From contig JAPSFT010000002.1 of assembly GCA_035063765.1 (NCBI GenBank), positions 90,646 to 154,645 of the forward strand: a DNA stretch of 64,000 bases, written 5' to 3'. Positions 1-7,074 of this stretch are shown one piece after another. The translations under genes were made by a program, and so were the position numbers. Source of the DNA: Deltaproteobacteria bacterium. Its GTDB lineage: Bacteria; Myxococcota_A; UBA9160; PR03. Position 1 is the first letter of the stretch. Each line of letters starts with the position of its first letter. Under the pieces are notes generated by a model. That model was not told where the DNA came from and ran no database searches. It saw nothing but the letters and a program-made list of their open reading frames with translations.

Positions 1-1
1 C

Positions 2-30
2 TTGCCCCCCAGGGGGGGTAGGGGTATAAG
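2..30 (+). promoter_or_regulatory. Predicted sigma70-type promoter of the SUMF1/PEP-CTERM gene
   Basis: A -35-like TTGCCC (2-7) and a -10-like TATAAG (25-30) are separated by exactly 17 bases, about 50 bases before the ATG at 82. The spacer is a C-run followed by a G-run. The pattern matches other predicted promoters in this window. It is read from sequence only. Confidence 0.5.
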
Positions 31-81
31 CACACCGCTCGGCCGCGCTCCCGCGGCCGCTCCTGGGAAGGGGACTGGCAG

Positions 82-1062
82 ATGCGGCCTCGTGTGTCGT
101 TCTTGCGCTCGCTCTTCGTGCTGGCTGGCGTGGCGCTCCTCGCGACTCCGGCCTCGGCGGTGACGATCGACTGGGTGACGGTGGGGGATCCGGGCAATGC
201 CGCGGACACCGCCACGAACTGTTACGCAGCCAATTGCGGCTCGGTCGCGTACTCGTACCAGATTTCGAAGTACGAGGTCACCAATGCGCAGTATGCGGAG
301 TTCCTGAACGCGAAGGCCGCGTCGGATCCGCTGGCGCTCTACAGCACCGCCATGGCGGGGACCTATGGCGGCATCACCCGGAGCGGCTCCCCGGGCAGCT
401 ACACGTACGCGGTGAAGCCCGGCTTCGCGGACAAGCCGGTGAACTGGGTGTCGTTCTACGACAGCCTGCGCTTCACGAACTGGCTGAACAACGGCCAGGG
501 GAGCGCGGACACGGAGACCGGCGCGTACACGCTCCTCGGCGGGACGCCGGTGCCGAGCAATGGCCTCACCGTGACGCGCAACCTGGGCGCGAACATCTTC
601 CTGCCGAGCGAGAACGAGTGGTACAAGGCAGCGTACTACGACGGGCTCTCGGCGACGTACTTCGACTACCCGGCCGGGACGAACACGCAGACGGTGTGCG
701 CGGCGCCCGGGGCGACGCCGAACACCGCGAACTGTTACTACGCCATTGCCAACGTGACGGACGTGGGCGCCTACACGGGCTCGGCGAGCCCGTACGGGAC
801 GTTCGACCAGGGTGGGAACGTCTGGGAGTGGAACGAGCAGATCGTGAGCGGCTCGGACCGGGGCATCCGGGGCGGGGGCTGGAGCGTCGACGCCGGCAAC
901 CTCGCCGCGTCGTCCCCGAACCACGCCAGCCCGCCCCTCGGGAGCGGCAGCCTCGGGTTTCGTGTCGCGAGTCTCGTTCCCGAGCCCGGGACGAGCCTGC
1001 TCGTGATGATCGGACTCGCGGGACTGGCCGCGCGGCAGGAGCGCCGCAAGCGGACCCTCTGA
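82..1062 (+). CDS. Secreted SUMF1 (formylglycine-generating-enzyme fold) protein with PEP-CTERM anchor
   Basis: The 326-residue protein starts with a signal peptide (about residues 1-26, ending TPASA). A SUMF1/FGE-sulfatase domain follows, recognisable from YEVTNAQYAEFLNAK near residue 60, NWVSFYDSLRFTNWL, LPSENEWYKAAYYDG, GGNVWEWNEQ and RGIRGGGW, closing in LGFRVAS. The last 28 residues are a PEP-CTERM sorting tag: VPEP, a hydrophobic stretch and a basic end. Such tags are recognised by an exosortase, which must lie outside this window. Most secreted relatives have no proven enzyme activity. The C-type-lectin-like C-terminus is also the fold diversified by diversity-generating retroelements, and an Avd-like stub lies directly downstream. 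Start choice: signal peptide directly at the ATG, with AAGGGGAC upstream. Confidence 0.85.
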   Translation: MRPRVSFLRSLFVLAGVALLATPASAVTIDWVTVGDPGNAADTATNCYAANCGSVAYSYQISKYEVTNAQYAEFLNAKAASDPLALYSTAMAGTYGGITRSGSPGSYTYAVKPGFADKPVNWVSFYDSLRFTNWLNNGQGSADTETGAYTLLGGTPVPSNGLTVTRNLGANIFLPSENEWYKAAYYDGLSATYFDYPAGTNTQTVCAAPGATPNTANCYYAIANVTDVGAYTGSASPYGTFDQGGNVWEWNEQIVSGSDRGIRGGGWSVDAGNLAASSPNHASPPLGSGSLGFRVASLVPEPGTSLLVMIGLAGLAARQERRKRTL

Positions 1063-1087
1063 TCTCTGGGCCTTGGACCCTTGTCCG

Positions 1088-1115
1088 GGGCCGCGCGGCC
1101 ATAGCCGCGCGGCCC
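1088..1115. terminator. Perfect 12-bp hairpin downstream of the SUMF1 gene
   Basis: GGGCCGCGCGGC (1088-1099) and its exact reverse complement (1104-1115) flank the 4-base loop CATA. It begins 26 bases after the stop codon. No T-run follows, so it is not a classical intrinsic terminator, but it could terminate transcription or protect the 3' end. Hairpins with 4-base loops also follow the variable repeat in diversity-generating retroelements; the loop here does not match the usual GRNA form. Confidence 0.5.
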
Positions 1116-1137
1116 GCGCCTCGGGGGGAGCGCGCAC

Positions 1138-1233
1138 ATGGCTCGCGCCAGCGATCCGCCGGTGCTGCTCGTCAAGTGGTACGACCTCGCGAAGTGGCTG
1201 CTCGAGCGGGTCGAGCAGTTCCCGATCTGCTGA
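1138..1233 (+). pseudogene. Truncated Avd-like four-helix-bundle protein (N-terminal stub)
   Basis: A 31-codon frame starts at ATG 1138, preceded by GGGGGGAG. Its core, LLVKWYDLAKWLLERVEQFP, looks like the start of the Avd-like four-helix-bundle family (accessory proteins of diversity-generating retroelements and related orphan proteins). A TGA interrupts it at 1231, where full-length members continue for about 90 more residues. None of the three forward frames downstream resumes the family. It therefore looks like a decayed gene. The family call rests on one short block. Position directly behind a SUMF1 gene fits the usual target-avd order. Confidence 0.5.
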
Positions 1234-1277
1234 AGGGCCAGCGGCCGATGCCGCGCGGGGGGCGGCGGCGGGCTCGG

Positions 1278-1525
1278 TCAGCGCTGCGCGAAGAGCTGTT
1301 CCGCGATCGCTTCGCGCGTCGTGCCGGCGTGCCGGGCGACCTCGGCGAGGACGGCGGCCAGGGTGCCCACGCGCAGCGTGTCGTGGTTCGGGATGGTGAG
1401 GTGGTGCTCGCCACCCGTGTGCGTGGTGAGGCGGAGGGGACTCCCGTCTGTCGCGTGACCTCGTAGCCGAGGCGCCGTAGCGAGCGGGCGAGGGCCGGGC
1501 CCGAGAGGTCCCGGGGCAGCCTCAT
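1278..1525 (-). pseudogene. hicA: HicA-type mRNA interferase, frameshifted
   Basis: The reading frame opens at ATG 1525, overlapping the hicB stop as ATGA, with MRLPRDLSGPALARSLRR and GYEVTRQTG, a typical HicA/YcfA start. It then loses frame near 1440. The next frame carries the rest, SPLRLTTHTGGEHHLTIPNH and LRVGTLAAVLAEVARHAG, ending at TGA 1278-1280. The span is 248 bases, one short of 83 codons, so a single-base deletion (or sequencing error) explains it. HicA toxins normally have a catalytic histidine in GSH; here the rejoined frame reads GSP. Both changes predict a dead toxin. Confidence 0.7.
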
Positions 1526-1728
1526 GCCGGGAGCACTTCCTCGCGGACGAAGTGCAGGCGGATCAGGGCGGGTGCAGTGGCCTCCTCGAAGTGACACCGC
1601 ACGGCATCGCGAACCCGCTCGTGCAGCGCCTCCAGCGTGTCCGCTTCCGTGAAGATGGCGGCGCCGAGCGCCCGCGCGGTGAAGCCGCCCTCGGGCGCCT
1701 CCTCGACGAGGAAGAGGATCTCGTTCAT
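1522..1728 (-). CDS. hicB: HicB-type antitoxin
   Basis: This 68-residue protein begins MNEILFLVEEAPEGG and continues GGFTARALG, then a helix (LEALHERVRDAVRCHF) and a C-terminal strand (IRLHFVREE). This is the small HicB/DUF1902 partial RNase-H-like fold of antitoxins paired with HicA. The start at ATG 1728 matches the family start; a longer upstream frame is arginine-rich and unlike the family. Its stop codon overlaps the hicA start, so the two were translationally coupled. The partner hicA is frameshifted, so this antitoxin is probably an orphan. No DNA-binding domain is present. Confidence 0.7.
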   Translation of the reverse strand: MNEILFLVEEAPEGGFTARALGAAIFTEADTLEALHERVRDAVRCHFEEATAPALIRLHFVREEVLPA

Positions 1729-1956
1729 GGTGGCCGGGAAGATAGCTCGATCCCGCGCACGCTCGCGCCTTCCTTCGGCAGTCTGCGGACGGCGGCTCCA
1801 GGCGCCGGGTCGCGCAGCCGGAGCGGCTGGATCCACACGGGATCCACGACGCGCCGTGACGAAACCCCAGCGATGCTTCGCCGTCATCCTCCGGGTTCGA
1901 GTCCCGTCCGCCCGGATCCCTGCGTCGTAGCTGCAGCCGGCTCTGGCGCGAGTCCG

Positions 1957-2045
1957 TGGGAGCGGAACGAGCAGATCGTGAGCGGCGGCTCGTGCCGGGG
2001 CATCCGGGGCGGGAGCTGGCTCGACTTCGCCGGGGGCAGCGCAGC
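1957..2045 (+). pseudogene. Fragment of a second SUMF1-type C-terminus
   Basis: Bases 1957-2019 align to 823-882 of the SUMF1 gene with four mismatches and one inserted codon. Translated in the same frame it gives WERNEQIVSGGSCRGIRGG and SWLDFAGG, the C-terminal block of the SUMF1 fold. There is no start codon or upstream domain, and similarity stops after about 2045. It is best read as the remnant of a duplicated or recombined paralogue. It could also be a decayed retroelement template repeat, but the mismatches are not confined to adenines, which argues against that. Confidence 0.55.
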
Positions 2046-2063
2046 GCAGACCTCGACCACGAG

Positions 2064-2084
2064 GCTGACAGCATTGCTGTCAGC
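2064..2084. repeat. Perfect 9-bp inverted repeat, 3-base loop
   Basis: GCTGACAGC (2064-2072), loop ATT, then the exact reverse complement GCTGTCAGC (2076-2084). It lies just beyond the SUMF1 remnant. It could be a hairpin terminator, an operator or the hairpin that follows variable repeats in retroelements. Function unknown. Confidence 0.55.
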
Positions 2085-2501
2085 GCGCGATCCGCTGGGC
2101 CCATGGCCAACGAGACCCGGATGACCGTCCGCCTCGATCCAACTCCACTTGGCAGCACAGGGCGACGTGTGCCCGCGCGCCGGCAAACGCAGCACCGTAC
2201 GGGCCGCCGCGCCTTCGAGGCGCTCGCCACCCACCCGCCCACCGCCACGATACCCCTCACGACCGCCGCCACCACCCGCAACAACCCCCTTGCAACGCTC
2301 ACCCGGCAGTCGGTGAGAAATCCGGGCTAGGGCCGCCTCGCGTGGCGAACGCCGTGGACGTGCCTCCGGAAGGACCGGGCGAACCACGAGCCGGCGCGCG
2401 GGCCTCTCCGCTCTTCGTGCGGCACTCTCTGGCTCGCCCCGGACTCCCACCGGGGCTTGCAGGCGCCGGGCGACGAGCGCGGGACGATGGGCGGCGGGAC
2501 G
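2085..2501. other. Intergenic stretch without a supportable gene
   Basis: About 417 bases separate the accessory patch from the thioredoxin gene. A short frame at 2121 begins MTVRLDP like a ribbon-helix-helix antitoxin but turns at once into arginine- and threonine-rich non-protein-like sequence. Base composition is more varied than in the flanking genes. Nothing else was recognised. The stretch 1729-1956 upstream also shows no gene. Confidence 0.5.
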
Positions 2502-3359
2502 ATGAGCGACTGGATCCGGGACGTCGGCGATGCGGACTTCGAGCGGGAGGTGCTCGAGCGCTCGGACGAGTTGCCGGTCGTGGTGGACTTCTGGGCACCC
2601 TGGTGCGGGCCCTGCCGCACGCTCGGGCCGATCCTCGAGCGGCTCGCCGAGGAGCACGCGGGCGGCTTCGTGCTCGCGCGCGTCAACGTGGACGAGGCCC
2701 CGGGCCTCGCGCAGGCCTTCCAGGTCCGCAGCATCCCGGCCGTGAAGGCGATCCGCGGGCGGGCGCTCGCGGGCGCCTTCGAGGGCGCCCAGCCCGAGAG
2801 CGTGGTGCGCCGCTTCGTCGAGTCGATCCTGCCGAGCGAGGCGGACCGCAAGGCCGCTGCGGGCGACGAGCGGGCGGCCGCGGGCGATCCCGCCGGCGCC
2901 GAGGCGGCCTGGCAGGAGGCGCTCGCCCTCGACCCGCGCCAGGCGCGGGCGCTCCTCGGCCTCGGGCGGCTGCGCGGCGAGGCGGGCGACGCCGAGGGGG
3001 CGCTCGCGCTGCTCGAGCGGATCGGCCCCGGGACCCGCTGGTCGGAGGAGGCCGACCGGATCGCCGCCGTGCTGCGTACCCGGGTCGGGGGCGAGGGCGG
3101 CGACGAGGACGAGCTGCGCCGGCGGATCGAGGCCGATCCGGGAGCCCCGGCCCCCCGGCTGGCCCTCGGCCGGCTGCTGGCCGCCCGCGGCCGGCACCAG
3201 GAGGCGCTGGGCACCCTCCTCGAGGCGGTGCGCCGCGATCCGGCCTACGAGGACGGCGCGGCCCGCCTCGCGATGCTCGACCTCTTCACCGCCCTGGGGC
3301 CGGAGCATCCGCTCACCCAGGAGTACCGGCAGGCCCTGGCCCGGACCCTCTTCCGCTAG
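2502..3359 (+). CDS. cnoX: Thioredoxin-TPR protein (CnoX/YbbN type)
   Basis: 285 residues, the same size as E. coli CnoX. The N-terminal 110 residues are a thioredoxin domain with the active-site motif FWAPWCGPCRTLGPI, followed by IPAVKAIRG around the cis-proline. The rest consists of alanine-rich TPR-like helices (GDPAGAEAAWQEALALDP, GDAEGALALLERIGP, GRHQEALGTLLEAVRRDP). CnoX proteins are cytoplasmic holdases that guard chaperonin clients under oxidative stress. E. coli CnoX lacks the CxxC pair; this one keeps it, so redox activity is possible. The start at ATG 2502 has GGCGGG just upstream; earlier in-frame starts add only a glycine-rich leader. Confidence 0.85.
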   Translation: MSDWIRDVGDADFEREVLERSDELPVVVDFWAPWCGPCRTLGPILERLAEEHAGGFVLARVNVDEAPGLAQAFQVRSIPAVKAIRGRALAGAFEGAQPESVVRRFVESILPSEADRKAAAGDERAAAGDPAGAEAAWQEALALDPRQARALLGLGRLRGEAGDAEGALALLERIGPGTRWSEEADRIAAVLRTRVGGEGGDEDELRRRIEADPGAPAPRLALGRLLAARGRHQEALGTLLEAVRRDPAYEDGAARLAMLDLFTALGPEHPLTQEYRQALARTLFR

Positions 3360-3414
3360 CCCGTCTCGAGTCGGCCCGCCGTCCGGCCGAAAGCGCCGAG
3401 CGGGGGAGGCCGGC

Positions 3415-4341
3415 TTGACCTCGATCCTGATCATCGACGACTCGACCGCCGCGCGCGACGAGCTGCGCCGCGCGCTCGAGGCCGCGGGCCGCTACGGGCA
3501 GGTGCTCTCCGCGCGCGACGGGATCGAGGGCCTGCGCGTGCTCCTGGCGGAGCCGGTCGACGCGGTGATCTGCGATCTCGAGATGCCGGGCCTCGACGGC
3601 GAGAAGCTCCTCGCGGCGCAGCGCGCGCGCAGCGGGGGCGAGGAGATGCCCTTCCTGTTCCTGACCGCGCAGCGCGATCCCGAGCGGATGGCGCGGCTCC
3701 TGCGCGCGGGCGCCTGCGACATCGTGCAGAAGCCCTTCTACGCGGCCGAGCTCCTCGCGCGCCTCGACCTCCACCTGCGGCTGCGCCGGCTCCAGGCCGA
3801 GCTGCGCGAGAAGAACGCGACGCTGGCCCGGCTCTCGACCACGGATCCGGTGACCGGGCTCCGCAACCGCCGCTACGCCACCGAGTTCCTGGCGCTCGAG
3901 GTGCTGCGCGCAGTCCGGTACCACACGCCGCTGGCCGTCCTGCTCCTCGACCTCGACCACTTCAAGCGCGTCAACGACACGCACGGGCACCGCGTCGGCG
4001 ACGCGGTGCTGCAGGTGGTCGCCGACACCCTGCGCGCGACGCTGCGCTCCACCGACGTCGCCGGGCGCTACGGCGGCGAGGAGTTCCTGGTCGTGCTGCC
4101 GCAGACCGAGCGTGCCGGCGCCGTCGCGCTCGCCGAGCGCGTGCGCGCGGCGATCGAGGAGACCGCGATCGACGTGGGCGGCCCGGCGCCGGTGTCGGTG
4201 ACGGTCAGCATCGGCGTGGCGGCGCTCGACGAGCGCACGGGCAGCGCCGAGCAGCTCGTCGAGCGCGCCGACGGCGCGCTCTACGCGGCGAAGGACGCCG
4301 GCCGCAACCGGGTCGCCGACGGGGCGCCGCGCCGGGCTTGA
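3415..4341 (+). CDS. Response regulator-diguanylate cyclase (REC-GGDEF)
   Basis: 308 residues with a TTG start preceded by GGGGAGG. Residues 1-120 are a receiver domain: acidic pair D8/D9, phosphoacceptor D54 in ICDLEMPG, lysine K106 in VQKPF. A short coiled linker leads to a GGDEF domain with the active loop GRYGGEEF and a DxD-like LLLDLDHFKRVND motif. The inhibitory c-di-GMP site RxxD (RSTD) lies five residues before GGEEF, so product feedback is expected. It should make cyclic di-GMP in the cytoplasm under control of an unidentified kinase. A PilZ protein at 38903-39640 is a possible downstream reader in this window. Confidence 0.9.
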   Translation: MTSILIIDDSTAARDELRRALEAAGRYGQVLSARDGIEGLRVLLAEPVDAVICDLEMPGLDGEKLLAAQRARSGGEEMPFLFLTAQRDPERMARLLRAGACDIVQKPFYAAELLARLDLHLRLRRLQAELREKNATLARLSTTDPVTGLRNRRYATEFLALEVLRAVRYHTPLAVLLLDLDHFKRVNDTHGHRVGDAVLQVVADTLRATLRSTDVAGRYGGEEFLVVLPQTERAGAVALAERVRAAIEETAIDVGGPAPVSVTVSIGVAALDERTGSAEQLVERADGALYAAKDAGRNRVADGAPRRA

Positions 4342-4367
4342 CAGCCGAGCGCGGGGCGCGGTAGACC
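4338..4367 (+). promoter_or_regulatory. Predicted promoter of the small membrane protein gene
   Basis: TTGACA (4338-4343), 18-base spacer, TAGACC (4362-4367). The -35 box contains the TGA stop of the diguanylate cyclase gene. The ATG at 4401 lies 33 bases beyond the -10. Confidence 0.6.
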
Positions 4368-4400
4368 CAGCCGCCGGTGCAACGGGGGGCGCGAGAGCCG

Positions 4401-4706
4401 ATGGTGGAGCCGACACAGCACGATCCCGAGCGCGCGGACGAGGCGCGCGCGGGCGAAGCGCACGAGGACGTGGAGTACGAGGACGAGGAGCCGCGCAACC
4501 CCTTCGACAGCCCCTGGTTCCTGCCGCTGATGCTCGGCGCCTTCGCGCTCTGGTGCGGCTACGACGGCTTCGTGAGCGACCAGTACCTGGACCGCCCGAA
4601 CACGCTCTGGTTCAACCGGATCACCTTCCTGGTGCTCGGCGCGGTGGCGGTCTGGCTCGGCCTCCGCGCCCGCCGCGAGGGGCAGGCCGGCCCGGGCGAG
4701 GCGTAG
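4401..4706 (+). CDS. Small membrane protein of unknown function
   Basis: 101 residues. The N-terminus is highly acidic (EDVEYEDEEP), followed by NPFDSPWFLPLMLGAFALWC and a second hydrophobic segment, ITFLVLGAVAVWLGL, then a basic tail. Two transmembrane helices joined by a loop containing YDGFVSDQYLDRP are predicted. Not recognised beyond that. It has its own promoter and faces rarA, ending six bases from the rarA stop. A GTG eight codons upstream is an alternative start. Confidence 0.7.
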   Translation: MVEPTQHDPERADEARAGEAHEDVEYEDEEPRNPFDSPWFLPLMLGAFALWCGYDGFVSDQYLDRPNTLWFNRITFLVLGAVAVWLGLRARREGQAGPGEA

Positions 4707-4715
4707 GCGCGCCTA
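4704..4715. repeat. Palindrome formed by two convergent stop codons
   Basis: TAGGCGCGCCTA is a perfect 12-base palindrome. Its left TAG ends the small membrane protein gene on the plus strand and its right end is the TAG of rarA on the minus strand. It may be a minimal bidirectional end structure or a chance result of GC-rich sequence. Confidence 0.5.
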
Positions 4716-6107
4716 CCCGCCTTCGCGCGCGCGGCGCGCGCGCCAGCCCGCGAGCCGCCGGGCGATGGCCTCCTCGGCGCCCACCTCCTTCGGCTCGTAG
4801 AAGCACGCCCCGAGGAGCGGCGCGGGCAGGTTGGGGTCGGCGACGAAGCCATCGGGCGCGTCGTGCGGGTAGCGGTAGTCGCGCCCGTGGCCGAGCGCGC
4901 GCAGCAGGGCGGTCGGGGCGTTGCGCAGGTGGAGCGGGACGGGCAGGGTGCCGTGCTCGCGCGCTGCCGCGAGCGCCGCCTCGCCCCCGCGGTACGCGGC
5001 GTTGCTCTTCGGCGCGCAGGCGAGGAAGGTGATCGCCTGGGCCAGGGGGATACGCGCCTCGGGCATCCCGATCCGCTCGATCGCCTGCTGCGCCGCCACC
5101 GCGAGCGGCAGCGCCGCCGGCTCGGCGTTGCCGACGTCCTCGGAGGCGAAGATCACGAGCCGGCGGGCCACGAAGCGCGGATCCTCGCCGGCCTCGAGCA
5201 GGCGCGCCCCCCAGTAGAGCGCCGCGTCCGGGTCGCTCGCGCGCAGGCTCTTGATGAAGGCCGACACCACGTCGTAGTGCGCGTCGCGATCGCGGTCGTG
5301 GCGGAGCAGGCGGCGGCCGGCGGCCTCGCGCACGGCCGCGAGGTCGAGGCGGCCGCTGCGCCCCGGCGCGAGGCTCACGGCCGCCTCGAGGAGCCCGAGG
5401 CCGCGGCGCGCGTCGCCGTCGGCGAGCGCCGCGAGGGCCCCGAGCGCCTCGGCGTCGGCCTCGATGCCGGCCGCGCCGAGCCCGCGCTCCGGGTCGGCCA
5501 GCGCGCGGCGCAGGAGCCCCTCGATCTCGCCGCTCGCGAGCGGCCGCAACACGAAGACGCGACAGCGCGAGAGCAGGGGGCCGATCACCTCGAAGGAGGG
5601 GTTCTCGGTGGTGGCGCCGACGAGGGTCACGGTCCCGTGCTCGACGTGCGGCAGGAGGGCGTCCTGCTGGGCGCGGTTGAAGCGGTGGATCTCGTCGAGG
5701 AAGAGGAGCGTGCGGCGGCCCGCGCGGGCGTCGCGGGCGGCCTGCTCGACGACGGCGCGCACCTCCTTGACACCCGCGGTCACCGCCGAGAGCGCGACGA
5801 AGCGGTGGCGGGCCGGATCGCCCGCGAGCAGCCGCGCGAGCGTCGTCTTGCCGCAGCCGGGCGGGCCCCAGAGGAGGAGCGAGGGCAGGGCGCCCGCCTC
5901 GGCGAGCGCGCGCAGCGGCGCGCCGGGGCCCACGAGCTCGTCCTGCCCCACCACCTCGTCGAGCGTGCGCGGGCGCATCCGGTCGGCGAGGGGAGGCGGC
6001 GGCGCCGTCGCGCCGCGCGCGGGCGCGGAGCCGTCCTCGCCCGCCCGCCCGGGCGCGGCGGGCGCCGGAGGGAAGAGCGCGAGCGACTCGTCGTCGCGGG
6101 CCGGCAT
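4713..6107 (-). CDS. rarA: Replication-associated recombination protein A (AAA+ ATPase)
   Basis: 464 residues. After a 45-residue proline/alanine-rich leader comes [19 protein letters not shown], the RarA/MgsA signature start. The Walker A is GPPGCGKT (81-88), the Walker [13 protein letters not shown] (D138/E139), and GATTENPSF is the sensor 1 region. The C-terminal half has the tetramerisation block [19 protein letters not shown] and the family ending [10 protein letters not shown]. RarA acts with SSB and RecA at stalled forks. Start ATG 6107, with GGAGG upstream. It is divergent from nadK, with about 106 bases between them. Confidence 0.95.
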   Translation of the reverse strand: MPARDDESLALFPPAPAAPGRAGEDGSAPARGATAPPPPLADRMRPRTLDEVVGQDELVGPGAPLRALAEAGALPSLLLWGPPGCGKTTLARLLAGDPARHRFVALSAVTAGVKEVRAVVEQAARDARAGRRTLLFLDEIHRFNRAQQDALLPHVEHGTVTLVGATTENPSFEVIGPLLSRCRVFVLRPLASGEIEGLLRRALADPERGLGAAGIEADAEALGALAALADGDARRGLGLLEAAVSLAPGRSGRLDLAAVREAAGRRLLRHDRDRDAHYDVVSAFIKSLRASDPDAALYWGARLLEAGEDPRFVARRLVIFASEDVGNAEPAALPLAVAAQQAIERIGMPEARIPLAQAITFLACAPKSNAAYRGGEAALAAAREHGTLPVPLHLRNAPTALLRALGHGRDYRYPHDAPDGFVADPNLPAPLLGACFYEPKEVGAEEAIARRLAGWRARRAREGG

Positions 6108-6213
6108 GGGCGGAGCGTCGCCTCCCGGCCGGCGATGCGCTACCTCCGGAGCGGCCCGCCCCGCCGCCTCCGGACGCAGACGCCTGACGACGAACCTCCG
6201 CGAGGATCCCTCC

Positions 6214-7074
6214 GTGGCCGGCACCCGGATCGAGACCGTCGGCGTCGCGATCAAGCCCGGCGTCCCGCGCGCCGAGGCCGCTGCCCGCGAGCTCGCGAAG
6301 TGGCTGGCGCCGCGCGGGGTGACGGCGCTCTTCGGCCCGGCCGCCGCGGCCGCCGTGGGCGCGCCCGCCTGCAGCCTGGCGGAGCTGGCCCGGCGCGCCG
6401 ATCTGCTGGTCGTCCTGGGCGGCGACGGGACGCTGCTCTCGATGGCGCGCGCGGCCGAGGCGCGCGCGGTCCCGATCCTCGGCATCAACCTCGGCACGCT
6501 CGGCTTCCTGGCCGAGGTGTCGGTGGACGAGATGGAGCCGGCCCTGGCGCGTGCGCTCGCCGGGGAGATGCGCGTCGAGCGGCGCCTGCGGCTCACGGTC
6601 GAGCACCTGCGCGAAGACCGCGTCGTCGGGCGCTGGCTCGCGCTCAACGACGCGGTCGTGGCCGCCTCGCTGGCGCGGCTGATCGAGATCGAGACCCGCG
6701 CCGACGGCCAGCTCGTCACCACCTATCACGCCGACGGCCTGATCGTGGCGACCCCCACCGGCTCGACGGCCTACTCGCTCTCCGCGGGCGGGCCGATCCT
6801 GCTGCCCGGGCTCGGCGCCTTCGTGCTGACCCCGATCTGCGCGCACACGCTGAGCCAGCGGCCGCTGGTCGTCCCGGATGCCGCCGTGCTCGAGATCGCG
6901 CCCCGCGTGGGCGCGCCCGCGCGCCTCACGGTGGACGGGCAGGAGGGCGTCGAGCTGGCCCCGGGCGACCGCGTGCGGGTCGAGCGCTCCGAGCACCCGC
7001 TGCTCCTGCTGGTGTCGCCCGAGCGCAGCCGCTTCGACGTGCTGCGCGCGAAGCTGCGCTGGGGGGAGCGGTGA
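6214..7074 (+). CDS. nadK: NAD kinase
   Basis: 286 residues, GTG start with AGGA upstream. The catalytic GGDG lies at 69-72 ([15 protein letters not shown]), with [12 protein letters not shown] and the NAD-binding region [20 protein letters not shown]. It phosphorylates NAD to NADP in the cytoplasm. Its stop overlaps the recN start in GTGA, so the two are translationally coupled; nadK-recN adjacency is common in bacteria. Confidence 0.95.
   Translation: MAGTRIETVGVAIKPGVPRAEAAARELAKWLAPRGVTALFGPAAAAAVGAPACSLAELARRADLLVVLGGDGTLLSMARAAEARAVPILGINLGTLGFLAEVSVDEMEPALARALAGEMRVERRLRLTVEHLREDRVVGRWLALNDAVVAASLARLIEIETRADGQLVTTYHADGLIVATPTGSTAYSLSAGGPILLPGLGAFVLTPICAHTLSQRPLVVPDAAVLEIAPRVGAPARLTVDGQEGVELAPGDRVRVERSEHPLLLLVSPERSRFDVLRAKLRWGER

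Noticed and set aside
1891..1918. tRNA-like T-arm (GGGTTCGAGTCCC) suggesting a tRNA 3' end or attachment site
   Set aside because: The T-stem has a mismatch at its outer pair, no matching acceptor 5' strand or anticodon arm is found upstream, and no CCA follows.
1957..2019. Template repeat of a retroelement
   Set aside because: As a template it should differ from the gene mainly at adenines and extend to the end of the variable region; mismatches are mixed and similarity stops early. Kept only as a hypothesis.
2121..2330. Frame beginning MTVRLDP, like a ribbon-helix-helix antitoxin
   Set aside because: Similarity ends after seven residues; the remainder is low-quality threonine/arginine-rich sequence without the helix pattern.
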